A stretch of 64,000 bases of DNA from Candidatus Nitrotoga arctica (GCF_918378365.1 NZ_OU912926.1:2790001-2854000), one strand, 5' to 3'; shown: positions 18,268 through 28,982, numbered from the stretch's first letter. The notes: generated from the letters alone by a model not told the origin. Made by a program: numbers and translations.

Positions 18268-21200
18268 TTATGCGCGAACATTACCTAACCGTACCTCAAC
18301 AGTGTGGGACTCACCATCGTTAACCAGAGCAATGACCAAATCGAGCTGTGCGACACCGTCGATGGTCACACCTGGGGCATTATTTGTTTCGTCAATCTGA
18401 ACGATAGTGATGTGATAATCCGTCTCTCGATAACGGTAATTCACCGTGAACGTCTTCCAGTCCGCAGGAAGACAGGGTGCGAAACGCAGCTTGTCAACCT
18501 CCAGCGTTAAGCCCAAGAGTGTTTCCAGGATCAATCGATACAGCCAGCCGGCAGATCCCGTATACCAGGACCATCCACCCCGGCCGGTGTGGGGTGAGAC
18601 CGCATACACATCGGCAGCGACAACATACGGTTCTGTCTTGTATACCGCTACCGCCTCTGGCGTTTGCGCATGGTTCACCGGATTGATCATCGCCAATAGT
18701 TCCCACGCACGCTGGCGATCTCCCAATGCAGCGAATGCCATCGTCGCCCAGATGGCCGCATGCGTATACTGCCCACCGTTCTCACGTACACCGGGGACAT
18801 AGCCTTTGATGTAGCCTGGATTCAATGGCGACTTGTCGAAAGGTGGATCGAGCAGTTGAATAATCCCTGAATCCCGTCGTACCAAACGCTCGCTCAATGC
18901 TTCCATGGCTTGCCGCTGACGATTGTCGGCGCCTGCTCCGGACAGCACAGACCAGCTTTGTGCAATCGAATCAATCCGACATTCAGCATTGGAGGAAGAA
19001 CCCAACGGGCTGCCATCATCAAAGAAAGCACGGAGATACCATTGACCATCCCAGCCATGCAGCTCAATATTTTGGCGCAAACGGGCGGCTTCTGTTTCGC
19101 AGCGCTCGACAAAAGCCGTATCGCCAAACTTGGCGGCGACGTCGGCAAATTTAATGAGCACGTCATACAGGAAGAAAGCTAGCCAGATGCTTTCGCCCCT
19201 ACCATGGATACCGACCAGATTCATTCCGTCGTTCCAGTCTCCGGCACCCATCAGTGGGAGACCATGTTCGCCAAATCGCAAGCCGTGAACGATAGCGCGC
19301 ACGCAATGTTTGTACAAACTCGCGGCCTGCTCGGAGTGGACAGGCAAGTCGTAATATGAATCTTCGTCAGGGTGAACCAAACGACCCTCAAGGAATGACA
19401 CGGATTCATCCAGCACACCCATATCGCCGGTAGCTGTTATGTAACGACACGTTACCAGGGGTAACCAGAGATAATCATCTGAACAGCGCGTGCGCACACC
19501 GCGGCCCATTGGGGGATGCCACCAATGCTGAACGTCACCTTCAATGAATTGACGCGCTGCACAACGAAGCAAATGCTCGCGTACCAGAACAGGTTCAGCA
19601 TGGACGAGCGCCATCGCATCCTGCAACTGATCACGGAAGCCAAAGGCCCCTCCCGACTGATAATAACCGCTGCGACCCCACATACGGCAAGCCAAAATCT
19701 GGTATACGAGCCAACCGTTCGTCAGTAGATTAATGGACAGGTCGGGGGTTTGCACCTGAACAGCACCCAGTGTCCGCTGCCAGTAATGTTGCACTTTCTC
19801 TAATGCATTGTGCGCCGCCATCGAACCGCGGAAACGTCGCACCAGCGTCTGGGCATCATCAGCATCACGGCCAAGGCCGAGGCGGAAAACAGTCTCATGC
19901 GTCTGGCCCGCACCCAGCTCGAAAGATACCCGGAGGGCACCGCAGGGATCCAGCGCCGGACCAACTCGACCCGAGAGTTCCGCCCACGCCATCGCCGCCG
20001 GGTTTTTGAGCCCACCGTTACGGCCAATAAACTCGGTTCGATCACCTGTCACACTACGCATGGCATCGTCCGTGTCAAAGAAAGCAATCCGGCCTGCGAA
20101 ATCGTTGTTATAGGGATTGCGCGCGAGTAGCACTCCGCTCTTGGGATCGATCGCGGTGATCACGTGCATGCCCGTTTTCTCCCGCAGATCACCCAACACC
20201 CATTCGGTGTACCCGGTGACGGAAAGCTGGCGTGGCCGTCCGGAATCATTACGAACTTTCAGCATCGTGAATTTAACTGATGCATCCAATGCAACGAATA
20301 TCCATAGCTCCGAATGGATGCCCCCCTCACTATGTTCGAAGACGCTATAACCGAACCCGTGCCGTGTAATGTACGGCGTTACACCACATTTTGGTAATGG
20401 TGTTGGCGACCAGAAATAGCCACTTTCTTCGTCGCGGAGATAGAAGGCCTCTCCGCCTCCATCACTCACCGGATCATTGCGCCAAGGTGTCAGGCGGAAT
20501 TCGTGCGCATTCTCGCCCCAAGTATAGGCTTGACCACTTTCAGAAATCACCGTTCCAAAGTGCGGGTTAGCCAGCACATTCGACCACGGTGCAGGGGTCA
20601 TTTGGCCAACTCCGGTGGTGATAACATATTCGCGGCCATCCTCGGAAAACCCGCCGAGACCATTATCGAAGAGCAGGCGACGCCGCGGCAACTCAACCAT
20701 TCGCTTGGAATCAGAACGCCGGATCGGCGCCGATCCAGTAAGTACAACGGGCAATTCCGCAGGAATACGACGGGTAACCTGGTCTGCCAGACTACCCTTG
20801 CTATCAACAATGATCGCGCGTGCGACTGTTTGCAGCAATATCCGATCCTCTGGCGCAATTTGCTCGCCGCGATGAATGAAGATGCCTCCCGGACAATCGA
20901 GCATGTGTGCCTCGACACTACTGGAGACGAGTCCCATTACCTGTTCTTGCAATATTTGCCGGTAACCTGAGCGATCTTCATTCCAGATGATCAGATCGAC
21001 CGCCAGACCTTTAAGACGCCAATACGCATGCGCTGCCACCACTCTACGCACTAAATCAATGTTGGCCGGATCGCCAATCTGTAGCAGCACGATTGGGAGG
21101 TCGCCAGAGATGGCGTACCCCCACAGGCCTGATTGACCGCGCTGATTGTTGCGCAGCACGCTGGTATCGGCACGCAATGAAGCATTGGCAAAGAGCACCG

Positions 21201-24200
21201 AACCAGCCAGACGGCAAAATAATTGTGCATCGGCCTCGCTCGCATTGAGTTGCCGCAACATCACAAGGCTGTGGGTTCGCGCCACATCGAAAACGCGATC
21301 TGCCAAACGATGATCCTGATATTTATCGATCAGATTTAATACGGTTTGATGAGAATCACCGACCCCGGTGACGATGTCGATCGTAGCGCATTCACCGGGA
21401 CCAATGGACAAGCGTTGCCGAATCGCCACGATTGGATCTAAAACCGAGCCGGCGCTACCCGAAAGTGACGCCGAATCCGTCATCGCATAGGGAGCAGCAA
21501 CCGTGTTTCCACGTCCGACAAAACGCATGCGATCCGTCTCATAAGAGACGGCATCAACGGTCGCCCCATGTACGGTCATCAAGTGGAACATCCACGGAGT
21601 CTGATCGCTCTGCGAACGCGGCCGCCGATGGCAGACGATCGCATGCCGTTCGGGCAATATCTCAGTCTGCACAAAAAGATTGCCGAAGGCCGGTGCCTGA
21701 GCATCGGCCGCTGGCGTTGCGAGCACGACTTCAGCATACGTAGTGATCTCGATAGTTTGACGTGTCCATGCACGGTTGGTGATGCGAACACGACGCAGCT
21801 CTATATCATCTTCGGGCGAAACCGTAATCTCGGTATGCGTATCAAAATCATGGTCGCGACGACGGAACTCGACTCGCCCTTCCGAAAAAACTACTTCATA
21901 CCGCTTCGATGGTTTGTGTGTGGGCTGATAAGTAGTTGACCAAAATTCGCCGCTCGACACATCGCGCAAATAGCAAAAACTGCCCCAATTGTCACATGTC
22001 TTGTCTTCGCGCCAGCGAGTGACGGCAAGGTCTTTCCAGCGGCTGCTCCCTCCACCCGCATTCGTGACCATAACGTGATAACGACCATTCGACAGCAATT
22101 GAACCTCTGGAATCGGCGTATTGGGGTTTTTAAGTATGCGTATTGGCATCTCCGGGACTTCCTCAGCCACGTGGATTTCAGGAAGATCGGCAGAGCGCAA
22201 CGGGAAGACCTTAGCCTGGGGAATCCGTTCCTGAAGCAATAACATTGTCGCCTGAAATAGAGGATCTGATTCGAATCTCCGCTGCATAGGGCGATCCAGC
22301 AGCAAATAGGCCAGGGAAAGTATGCTCATCCCTAAATGATGAGCCATAAATGAGCGCACCACGGCCCGAGTTTCACCTCGTCGTACTCGCGACGGCGTGT
22401 AATCGATCGCTTCGTAAAACCCGAATTTGCCAACGATACCTTCAGTGGCGAGTTTTTGAAGGTTCAGACATGCTTTTTCGGGCGCAACCATCAAGGCCAT
22501 TACCGAGGCATACGGCGCAATGACAAGATCATCGCCGAGGCCGCGTTTCAGCCCTAGTCCCGGTACGCCAAAAGCTCGATACTGATAATTTAAATGAATG
22601 TCGACGCCGTTGTACCCGGACTCCGACATACCCCAAGGCACGCCGCGTTGATTGCCATACTCGATTTGCCGATTCACCGCTGCCTTGCATGTCTGATCAA
22701 GCAGAGTATTGTCGTAGGTCGGCATCACCAGCAGCGGCATGAGATACTCGAACATCGAGCCACTCCACGATAATAAAAGCGGCTTCCCTCCGGCAGTCGT
22801 CAACATCCGACCAAGCGCAAACCAGCTCTCCTGTGGCAATTCGCCTTGAGCAATCGCGACGAAGTTGCACAGCCTGGCCTCTGAGGCAAGTAGATCATAG
22901 TAACTGGCATCTAATCGACGCTCACCCACGTTATATCCAATTGAGAGTAAACGTCTTGCGTGGTTGTACAGGAATCCATATTCCATCTGCGCAAACTCGC
23001 ATGATTTTCGCGCAAGATATTCGAGGGTTTCTATCTGCTCTCGTGCACGTTCATGACCCTCACTGGCGAGTTGACGCAATGATGGAATTTTTGCGGTAAG
23101 CACCGAACTGTGCATCTCGGACGAGGTATTCGACCGCAACGAAGGTATATGGAAAGCCAGATCAGCGAGAGCACCTTCGCATTGCCTGACCAGCGCCTGT
23201 GCCCATTCGACACTTTCATAGAGGGAAAGATTTACTGTACTTTTGGTGAGTTGATTGACCACTTCACGCGCGTAAGTAAGCAAGCCATCCAGATACACTC
23301 GAACACTCCCCAATGTAAGCGGATGAGCTACAGCCGCCGCTTTAAGAGTTTTTTCGAATTGCGCCAAAGGAGTTGCTGCGGCACCACTGGCCGTCTCAAC
23401 AACAATCCGCCACGTGTCGCCCAGCCCCGTGAATAATCGCCTTCCGATAATCGGAGCATCGGGGATCTCCAGCAATGCCACGCGCAATGTCAGCAAATGC
23501 GCTGCCAGATTCCCACTGTCCACGGTAGAAACATACCGCGACAATGGTTTGAGCGACAGGGTGTCATACCAGTTGTAAAAATGTCCTCGGTGCCGTTCCA
23601 GGACTTCCATGGTTTTCAATGTATTTGCCGTACGCTCTATGAGTTGGCCCGCTCCAATGTAGCCAAAATCGTACGCAGTGATATTAGCAAGCAGCGCCAA
23701 ACCGATGTTAGTCGGTGAAGTGCGATGTGCGATTGTCGCAACAGGGTGTTCCTGAAAGTTGTCAGGCGGCAGCCAATTGTCTTCCGCCCCGACAAAAGTC
23801 TCGAAAAATGCCCACGTGCGACGCGTAATCTGACGCAGAAAAAGAATTTGATCGATTTTCAACTCTGCGTTTCGACGTTCCAGCGGTCGACTTATCCACC
23901 AAGTGATGGCCGGAGAGGCCGCCCATAGCAACAACACTGGGAGAGCAACGATCAGCGCGACTGGCATGTTGATCGCCAAAATAATCATCATCATGACGGC
24001 AATGGTGGGTGCGATCCACATCAACCGGTAGGAAGCACCAAGGCCCATGTAGCTGGAGGGTGGAATTGCTTGTTTGGGTCCACGTTCGACCTCGCGCCAC
24101 GGATTCCATTCGAGAAGCCGCTGATGAGTGACCATCAACCGCACAATCGTGCGCAAGATCGCGTCTAGACTGAAATAGACCTCATAGGGCAGACACGCCA

Positions 24201-26997
24201 GCGTAAATAGAACCTGACCGAATTGTCGACCTGCCCCACGCATCGCAGCAATCAAGTGCTGGCGCAGTAACACTTCACGCGGTTTTCGCAACAGATCAAA
24301 GAGGGCCGCAATCACAATGGGCGTAAAGAGGATACAGATTACCGCCAATGTCCAGAACCATGCATGCGGCAGCGCCACCCACCCCAATATTAGCAATAGC
24401 GCCAGTGCCGCCGGCACCAGGCTTCGCCGGAGATTATCGAACAATTTCCACTGCGCCAGCGCCGATAGCGGATTGCGGAGATGACTCCCATCAGGGCCGG
24501 GTATACGCGACAATAACCAGCTCGCAATTTGCCAGTCTCCACGTATCCAGCGATGACGGCGGCTTACGTCCGCGCTGTAGCGGACAGGAAATTCCTCATA
24601 TAACTGAACATCGCTAAGTAAGCCTGCGCGGGCATAAGATCCTTCCAAAAGATCATGACTGAGAATTCGGTTATTTGGGAAACGTCCTGCAAGTGCTCGC
24701 TCAAAAGCATCGACGTCGTAAATTCCTTTGCCGATGAATGAACCCTCACCAAACAGATCTTGGTAAACATCAGAAACTGTCCGAGTATACGGATCAATAC
24801 CAATCTCGCCGCTAAATAGTTGCGCGTATCGCGAGCGATTTGATCCGGGCAAACTTACATCAACACGCGGCTGCAAAATACCATAACCATCTGTAACAAT
24901 TGTATTTTTATCATCGGCTTGGCCGGTTTCGCCGAACCGTGGGATATTCAGCGGATGCGCCATCGCACCGACAAATTGCCGAGCTGAATCACGCGGCAAT
25001 TGCGTGTCGGTATCGAGCGTAATGACGTACTTTATTTCCGACAATAATGCTGTATTACCCACAATGAGCGAGAACGCATTACCCGCTCGCCCACGCAAGA
25101 GCGCATTCAAGTCCGCAAGTTTTCCGCGCTTGCGTTCGAAACCCATCCACATTCCCTCCTGCGAATTCCAACGACGCGGGCGATGAAACAGAAAAAATTG
25201 ACTACCATTTTGAACATCATTCCCGATTGAAGCCGCGGTTTCACCCGCATCGTTACTGGAGGCATCGCCATACTTTTTGTTTAGCTCCTCGATACTGGCT
25301 CTTGCGATTTGCAAAAGCGCCTCGTCCTCCGGGAGCTTTTCCTGATTTGCATCCCGAAAATCGGTCAACAGGCCGAAATCCAGATTGCGGTCACGATTGG
25401 CGAGAAATCGCACTTCAAGCGCTTCGACCAAATTCAAAACATCGGCAGCATTCGTGAGCATGGTTGGAACCACTACCAGTGTACGGAACACTGAAGGAAT
25501 TCCACTGGAGAAATCCATCCGTGGCATGGGATGGGGTGTCACTAGCAATTGAGTCACCCAATTCACCAACGCAACGGCCAATTGGCTTGTCGCAAGCAAC
25601 AACAGGACATACACTGTGCCCAGTAACCAATCGCGCACACCATCCTCATAGGCTTTAATCACGAGACTGCTGGTCAGGAACAATGTGATCAGCGTAATCG
25701 CACTCAGATAAAAGAAAAGCGCAAACCGGCGATTTATCCGACTTAGCTTCTCAAGGATAGACAGGCGTGCCTGCACCACTCGCTCCAGATGCGGCAATCC
25801 TTTACCAATCAAATGAAACCCGACATGAGCCGCAGTCTCGTCGCCCCTCCCTATTGCCGCACCTTCCCGAGCCAGCCGAAGCGTCGTTTGAGCCACCTCC
25901 ACTTCTGACAAAGCACCACCCTTAGCCAGTCGTTCCACGACATGGCGGTACCGATCACGGGTGATAAAATCCATACGGCCATATACACCACCTGGATCCT
26001 CCCGCAAGATCGTTTCGATTGCACTAGCGGCTTCAGTAAAATCGCGCCAATCGACAGCTCCAAGCATGCGCAAGCTGCCGATACTGTTAGAAATCGAAAC
26101 CTGATCAGCCGCCTGTTGCTGATTGCCGGACTGCACCAACTCCTCGATCGTGCGATTTGATTCGGCAAGGCTTTGTTCAATCCACTTCAACGGCAATACC
26201 AAAGCGGAGCTCTGCCCCTGTAGTCGACGCACAAATTCTGAAACAAATGGAGCCGTCATTGGCGGATCGGATCGTGCCATATCCGCAATGACCAAAATCA
26301 AGCCCTTGGGATCCGTCTCCACAACCTTGGTCATTTCATCGGCCCATTTGACGGCAAGGTTTCTCTCTAACCTGCCAATCTCGATGTATACCGCAACGCG
26401 GCGTAGATTCTCGATTAATGCCAGACGCAACATAATCGGGATCGCCCATAATTCACCCAACTGCAGGGTGGTAACGGACTGGTAGGCTGCCACAAATCGA
26501 CTAAGCGTTTCCGTATCGACTCGACCATCGCCATGGGAAATAGTCTGCAGCGCGATGTCATACACCCGCGGCAGACCAGCCGATGGCCCACGTACCAGGC
26601 ACGGCAACTCGCGGCTATAATTTTTGGGAAGGTGATGCTTGGCAGTACGGATTTGCTCTTCGAGCAGGTGAAAATTGTCGAACAGCCATTCTCCGGCTGG
26701 CGTCAACCGATGGTTCGCCTTAACTGATGCTGTCAAAACATTACAAACACTAATCAGTGTGCTTTCATTCGCGGCTAGCCGTGCCAGAAGTTGGTCTGGA
26801 CTGCGTTTCGGCGACACGGTATGTGACGCCGCAAGCGTTCTACCATATAACTCCATTTGATCGGCGCTAAATAGTTCCGATCGTAGTGGTAGTTCTTCGA
26901 GAAGCTGAGTTCGTGGCCATCCAATTTTGCGAAACCACGTAATCAAGGATAGCAAAAAAACAGAAATTCTTGTGTCTCCAGCCTTCAAGTTAAACAT
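18268..26997 (-). CDS. ndvB: Cyclic beta-1,2-glucan synthase (NdvB/Cgs type)
   Basis: A giant 2909-residue inner-membrane enzyme that polymerises UDP-glucose into periplasmic cyclic beta-1,2-glucans (osmoadaptation, envelope). The N-terminal half carries membrane helices around a GT84 glycosyltransferase, with the D-x-D-like site LDTDTQLPRD near residue 665 and HRWIRGDWQ near 815. A glucoamylase-like segment follows (~1350-1600). The C-terminal part is glycoside-phosphorylase like (GH94), with GAGDWNDGMN near residue 2587, and is thought to set ring size. Length and domain order match Agrobacterium ChvB and Brucella Cgs. The annotated ATG directly abuts GGAGG, so a TTG three codons on would be better spaced. 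Confidence 0.93.
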   Translation of the reverse strand: MFNLKAGDTRISVFLLSLITWFRKIGWPRTQLLEELPLRSELFSADQMELYGRTLAASHTVSPKRSPDQLLARLAANESTLISVCNVLTASVKANHRLTPAGEWLFDNFHLLEEQIRTAKHHLPKNYSRELPCLVRGPSAGLPRVYDIALQTISHGDGRVDTETLSRFVAAYQSVTTLQLGELWAIPIMLRLALIENLRRVAVYIEIGRLERNLAVKWADEMTKVVETDPKGLILVIADMARSDPPMTAPFVSEFVRRLQGQSSALVLPLKWIEQSLAESNRTIEELVQSGNQQQAADQVSISNSIGSLRMLGAVDWRDFTEAASAIETILREDPGGVYGRMDFITRDRYRHVVERLAKGGALSEVEVAQTTLRLAREGAAIGRGDETAAHVGFHLIGKGLPHLERVVQARLSILEKLSRINRRFALFFYLSAITLITLFLTSSLVIKAYEDGVRDWLLGTVYVLLLLATSQLAVALVNWVTQLLVTPHPMPRMDFSSGIPSVFRTLVVVPTMLTNAADVLNLVEALEVRFLANRDRNLDFGLLTDFRDANQEKLPEDEALLQIARASIEELNKKYGDASSNDAGETAASIGNDVQNGSQFFLFHRPRRWNSQEGMWMGFERKRGKLADLNALLRGRAGNAFSLIVGNTALLSEIKYVITLDTDTQLPRDSARQFVGAMAHPLNIPRFGETGQADDKNTIVTDGYGILQPRVDVSLPGSNRSRYAQLFSGEIGIDPYTRTVSDVYQDLFGEGSFIGKGIYDVDAFERALAGRFPNNRILSHDLLEGSYARAGLLSDVQLYEEFPVRYSADVSRRHRWIRGDWQIASWLLSRIPGPDGSHLRNPLSALAQWKLFDNLRRSLVPAALALLLILGWVALPHAWFWTLAVICILFTPIVIAALFDLLRKPREVLLRQHLIAAMRGAGRQFGQVLFTLACLPYEVYFSLDAILRTIVRLMVTHQRLLEWNPWREVERGPKQAIPPSSYMGLGASYRLMWIAPTIAVMMMIILAINMPVALIVALPVLLLWAASPAITWWISRPLERRNAELKIDQILFLRQITRRTWAFFETFVGAEDNWLPPDNFQEHPVATIAHRTSPTNIGLALLANITAYDFGYIGAGQLIERTANTLKTMEVLERHRGHFYNWYDTLSLKPLSRYVSTVDSGNLAAHLLTLRVALLEIPDAPIIGRRLFTGLGDTWRIVVETASGAAATPLAQFEKTLKAAAVAHPLTLGSVRVYLDGLLTYAREVVNQLTKSTVNLSLYESVEWAQALVRQCEGALADLAFHIPSLRSNTSSEMHSSVLTAKIPSLRQLASEGHERAREQIETLEYLARKSCEFAQMEYGFLYNHARRLLSIGYNVGERRLDASYYDLLASEARLCNFVAIAQGELPQESWFALGRMLTTAGGKPLLLSWSGSMFEYLMPLLVMPTYDNTLLDQTCKAAVNRQIEYGNQRGVPWGMSESGYNGVDIHLNYQYRAFGVPGLGLKRGLGDDLVIAPYASVMALMVAPEKACLNLQKLATEGIVGKFGFYEAIDYTPSRVRRGETRAVVRSFMAHHLGMSILSLAYLLLDRPMQRRFESDPLFQATMLLLQERIPQAKVFPLRSADLPEIHVAEEVPEMPIRILKNPNTPIPEVQLLSNGRYHVMVTNAGGGSSRWKDLAVTRWREDKTCDNWGSFCYLRDVSSGEFWSTTYQPTHKPSKRYEVVFSEGRVEFRRRDHDFDTHTEITVSPEDDIELRRVRITNRAWTRQTIEITTYAEVVLATPAADAQAPAFGNLFVQTEILPERHAIVCHRRPRSQSDQTPWMFHLMTVHGATVDAVSYETDRMRFVGRGNTVAAPYAMTDSASLSGSAGSVLDPIVAIRQRLSIGPGECATIDIVTGVGDSHQTVLNLIDKYQDHRLADRVFDVARTHSLVMLRQLNASEADAQLFCRLAGSVLFANASLRADTSVLRNNQRGQSGLWGYAISGDLPIVLLQIGDPANIDLVRRVVAAHAYWRLKGLAVDLIIWNEDRSGYRQILQEQVMGLVSSSVEAHMLDCPGGIFIHRGEQIAPEDRILLQTVARAIIVDSKGSLADQVTRRIPAELPVVLTGSAPIRRSDSKRMVELPRRRLLFDNGLGGFSEDGREYVITTGVGQMTPAPWSNVLANPHFGTVISESGQAYTWGENAHEFRLTPWRNDPVSDGGGEAFYLRDEESGYFWSPTPLPKCGVTPYITRHGFGYSVFEHSEGGIHSELWIFVALDASVKFTMLKVRNDSGRPRQLSVTGYTEWVLGDLREKTGMHVITAIDPKSGVLLARNPYNNDFAGRIAFFDTDDAMRSVTGDRTEFIGRNGGLKNPAAMAWAELSGRVGPALDPCGALRVSFELGAGQTHETVFRLGLGRDADDAQTLVRRFRGSMAAHNALEKVQHYWQRTLGAVQVQTPDLSINLLTNGWLVYQILACRMWGRSGYYQSGGAFGFRDQLQDAMALVHAEPVLVREHLLRCAARQFIEGDVQHWWHPPMGRGVRTRCSDDYLWLPLVTCRYITATGDMGVLDESVSFLEGRLVHPDEDSYYDLPVHSEQAASLYKHCVRAIVHGLRFGEHGLPLMGAGDWNDGMNLVGIHGRGESIWLAFFLYDVLIKFADVAAKFGDTAFVERCETEAARLRQNIELHGWDGQWYLRAFFDDGSPLGSSSNAECRIDSIAQSWSVLSGAGADNRQRQAMEALSERLVRRDSGIIQLLDPPFDKSPLNPGYIKGYVPGVRENGGQYTHAAIWATMAFAALGDRQRAWELLAMINPVNHAQTPEAVAVYKTEPYVVAADVYAVSPHTGRGGWSWYTGSAGWLYRLILETLLGLTLEVDKLRFAPCLPADWKTFTVNYRYRETDYHITIVQIDETNNAPGVTIDGVAQLDLVIALVNDGESHTVEVRLGNVRA

Positions 26998-27586
26998 CCT
27001 CCAATTTAAAATACTCTGTTTACAAACAGGGACGCAATGCAGAACATTGGTCGTGGCTTAGGCATTTCGAAGTGTCAAACACTTAAAGTCAAAAACGGCC
27101 ACGCCATTTAACTATCTGGCTTAAGTGCATCTACCTTCCATCTTGAGCAAATTGTAGTAATTTCATGATCTAGCGATAGGCGCAACAATGCATTTATCAA
27201 ATTGCATTTAAATGAAAATTAAAATGAACAAAAAAATAGAAGTTTTGATGAAAACTTCAAACATGAATGTTTATTTATTTATTGAGTTTTACAATGCCGC
27301 CGGCACTGCAATCACAGTTTGGCAATCTGGTCGCCCACCGTGTTCTAGCGAAAAAAAACTCTCGCTGTAACTGTGATTACACGTCATTTTTTATAGATAG
27401 AGGCAAACGTATCGAGTTTTTTTCGGTACCTTGCCCACAGAGGCAAAACTCAAGAAGCTTAGTGCATGTACAAATTCATGAGCACTTAACAGGACAACAG
27501 CCGATTCCGCTCATACACAAGTAACATTTCTTCATGCAGATATACAAATTATGAAACATTCAAGTTAACAATGGTGTCACCCCATT
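26998..27586. other. Intergenic region, ~590 bp, upstream of ndvB
   Basis: A long A+T-rich stretch with no convincing gene, expected to hold the ndvB promoter. It contains a perfect 10-bp inverted repeat, AATCACAGTT (27310-27319) and AACTGTGATT (27369-27378). Between them is a smaller pair, AGCG (27347) and CGCT (27363), around a run of A. A short ORF at 27267-27524 has no recognisable protein character. Confidence 0.4.
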
Positions 27587-27612
27587 TGGGAGATTACGCT
27601 GGTAATCTCCCA
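27587..27612 (-). terminator. Strong hairpin at the end of the BON lipoprotein gene
   Basis: A perfect 11-bp stem TGGGAGATTAC / GTAATCTCCCA with a 4-nt loop lies 8 bp past the BON gene stop codon. It is likely that gene's transcription terminator, although no long U-run follows on the minus strand. Confidence 0.65.
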
Positions 27613-27620
27613 TGTCAGCT

Positions 27621-27932
27621 TTACTTAACTCGCATGTCATTCTTGACAGATTTCACGCCTCTAACACCACGAGCAACTTCTTCGGCCCTATCAATACTGG
27701 ACTGAGAACTCACAAAGCCGCTTAATTGAACGACACCTTTATAGGTCTCGACATTTATTTCCGTAGCCTTCAACGTAGGCTCATTAAAAACCGCCGCTTT
27801 AACCTTCGTTGTAATTACGCTATCATCTAAATATTCTCCTGCTCCTTCTGACTTCGTAGTGGCCGCACAACCTAAAATTGACATGAATACGATGGCAGTA
27901 AAAATAGTAATAAAATATTTTAATTGTTTCAT
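27621..27932 (-). CDS. BON-domain lipoprotein (OsmY-like)
   Basis: A 103-residue lipoprotein. A hydrophobic signal leads to the lipobox L-G-C-A (Cys22). One BON domain follows at ~33-103 with DSVITTKVKAAVFNEP, VVQLSGFVSS and ARGVRGVKSV. BON domains bind phospholipid or membranes, and small BON lipoproteins are usually osmotic or envelope-stress proteins. It lies between the cyclic glucan synthase and a Crp-like regulator, which fits an envelope-stress neighbourhood. It is transcribed alone and ends at a strong hairpin. Confidence 0.9.
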   Translation of the reverse strand: MKQLKYFITIFTAIVFMSILGCAATTKSEGAGEYLDDSVITTKVKAAVFNEPTLKATEINVETYKGVVQLSGFVSSQSSIDRAEEVARGVRGVKSVKNDMRVK

Positions 27933-28223
27933 AATGAAATCTCCTGATTTTAAAGAAGCCGCTTAATTGGCTGACTCCTTGGGTTATGAATGCTCCACCC
28001 TGCTCGCGCGGGCTTTCAATGCCAACTTAAGAAAGCTGGTGGAGTGTTACTGCGACATGCTGGAAGCTTGTACTAGCCGCCGAAGTGCAGATTACTATCC
28101 AGCGCATGTACAGTCTGTGCGGTATCGTACACAACTTAAGCCAATAGCTTTACTATAGAGTTCCACTAATTAGTTAATTAGCGGATGTGCCTATAAAATT
28201 TAAAATATTTTAATAAGCTGCTT
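27933..28223. other. Divergent intergenic region
   Basis: The 291-bp gap between the BON gene (minus) and the Crp-like gene (plus). It must carry both promoters. A 63-codon TTG-initiated ORF (27967-28158, plus) crosses it, with content such as LVECYCDMLEACTSRR. It has no good ribosome-binding site and no family I recognise, so I do not call it a gene. Confidence 0.35.
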
Positions 28224-28982
28224 ATGTTCATTACCTCTTCACAGGTAACAAACCAGAACTATCTCCTCGCCGCTGTGCAAGCGGATGAATTTGAACGCTT
28301 GAAACCACATCTGGAGCTGGTTCAAATGCCGCTCGGGAGCGTCCTCCATGAATCCGGTAGTCGGTTGCAACATGCATGGTTCCCCACGACTGCCATCGTG
28401 TCTCTGCAATACATCATGGAGGATGGTGCTTCGACAGAAATCGCAGGCGTCGGCAATGAAGGCATACTAGGTGTTTCACTACTTATGGGTGGCGCAGCGA
28501 CACCTAGCCGGGCAATTGTGCAAACGGGCGGCTGCGGCTACCGCATAAAAGCCGGATCAATGCTGCAAGAATTCAATCGCATAGAATCGCTACAGCGCCT
28601 ATCACTGCTTTATATTCAAGCGCTCATCACACAAATGTCCCTGACTGCGGCGTGCAATAGACACCATTCAATCGAACAGCAGCTTTGCCGCTGGCTTTTA
28701 TTAACCATCGATCGGCTGACCTCAAATGAGTTAATCATGACGCAGGAATTAATTGCCAGCATGCTTGGCGTGCGCCGCGAAGGCATTACGGAAGCAGCCG
28801 GAAATTTAAAAAATGCTGGTTTTATTAATTATCGCCGTGGACACATTACCGTACTCGATCGATCTGGACTGGAAACGCTCTCTTGCGAATGTTATAAGGT
28901 GGTCAAAAAAGAATTTGATTGCTTACTCTCGACGTACGCAACCACCCAACATTCGCATTCTCAAGCGTATAGCAAAAAATAG
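28224..28982 (+). CDS. Crp/Fnr-family transcriptional regulator
   Basis: A 252-residue regulator with an N-terminal cyclic-nucleotide-binding fold (~15-135) and a C-terminal winged helix (~150-225). The recognition helix region reads SMLGVRREGITEAAGNL. The sensor domain has SLQYIMEDGASTEIAGVGNE, typical of a proteobacterial Crp-like subgroup without FNR iron-sulfur cysteines at the N terminus. The cAMP-contacting Arg-Ser/Thr pair is not evident, so the effector is unknown. It stands alone between two long non-coding gaps. Confidence 0.9.
   Translation: MFITSSQVTNQNYLLAAVQADEFERLKPHLELVQMPLGSVLHESGSRLQHAWFPTTAIVSLQYIMEDGASTEIAGVGNEGILGVSLLMGGAATPSRAIVQTGGCGYRIKAGSMLQEFNRIESLQRLSLLYIQALITQMSLTAACNRHHSIEQQLCRWLLLTIDRLTSNELIMTQELIASMLGVRREGITEAAGNLKNAGFINYRRGHITVLDRSGLETLSCECYKVVKKEFDCLLSTYATTQHSHSQAYSKK

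Noticed and set aside
27967..28158. 63-codon TTG ORF between the BON and Crp-like genes
   Set aside because: No ribosome-binding site, no recognisable family, and unremarkable composition. It may be chance in a divergent promoter region.
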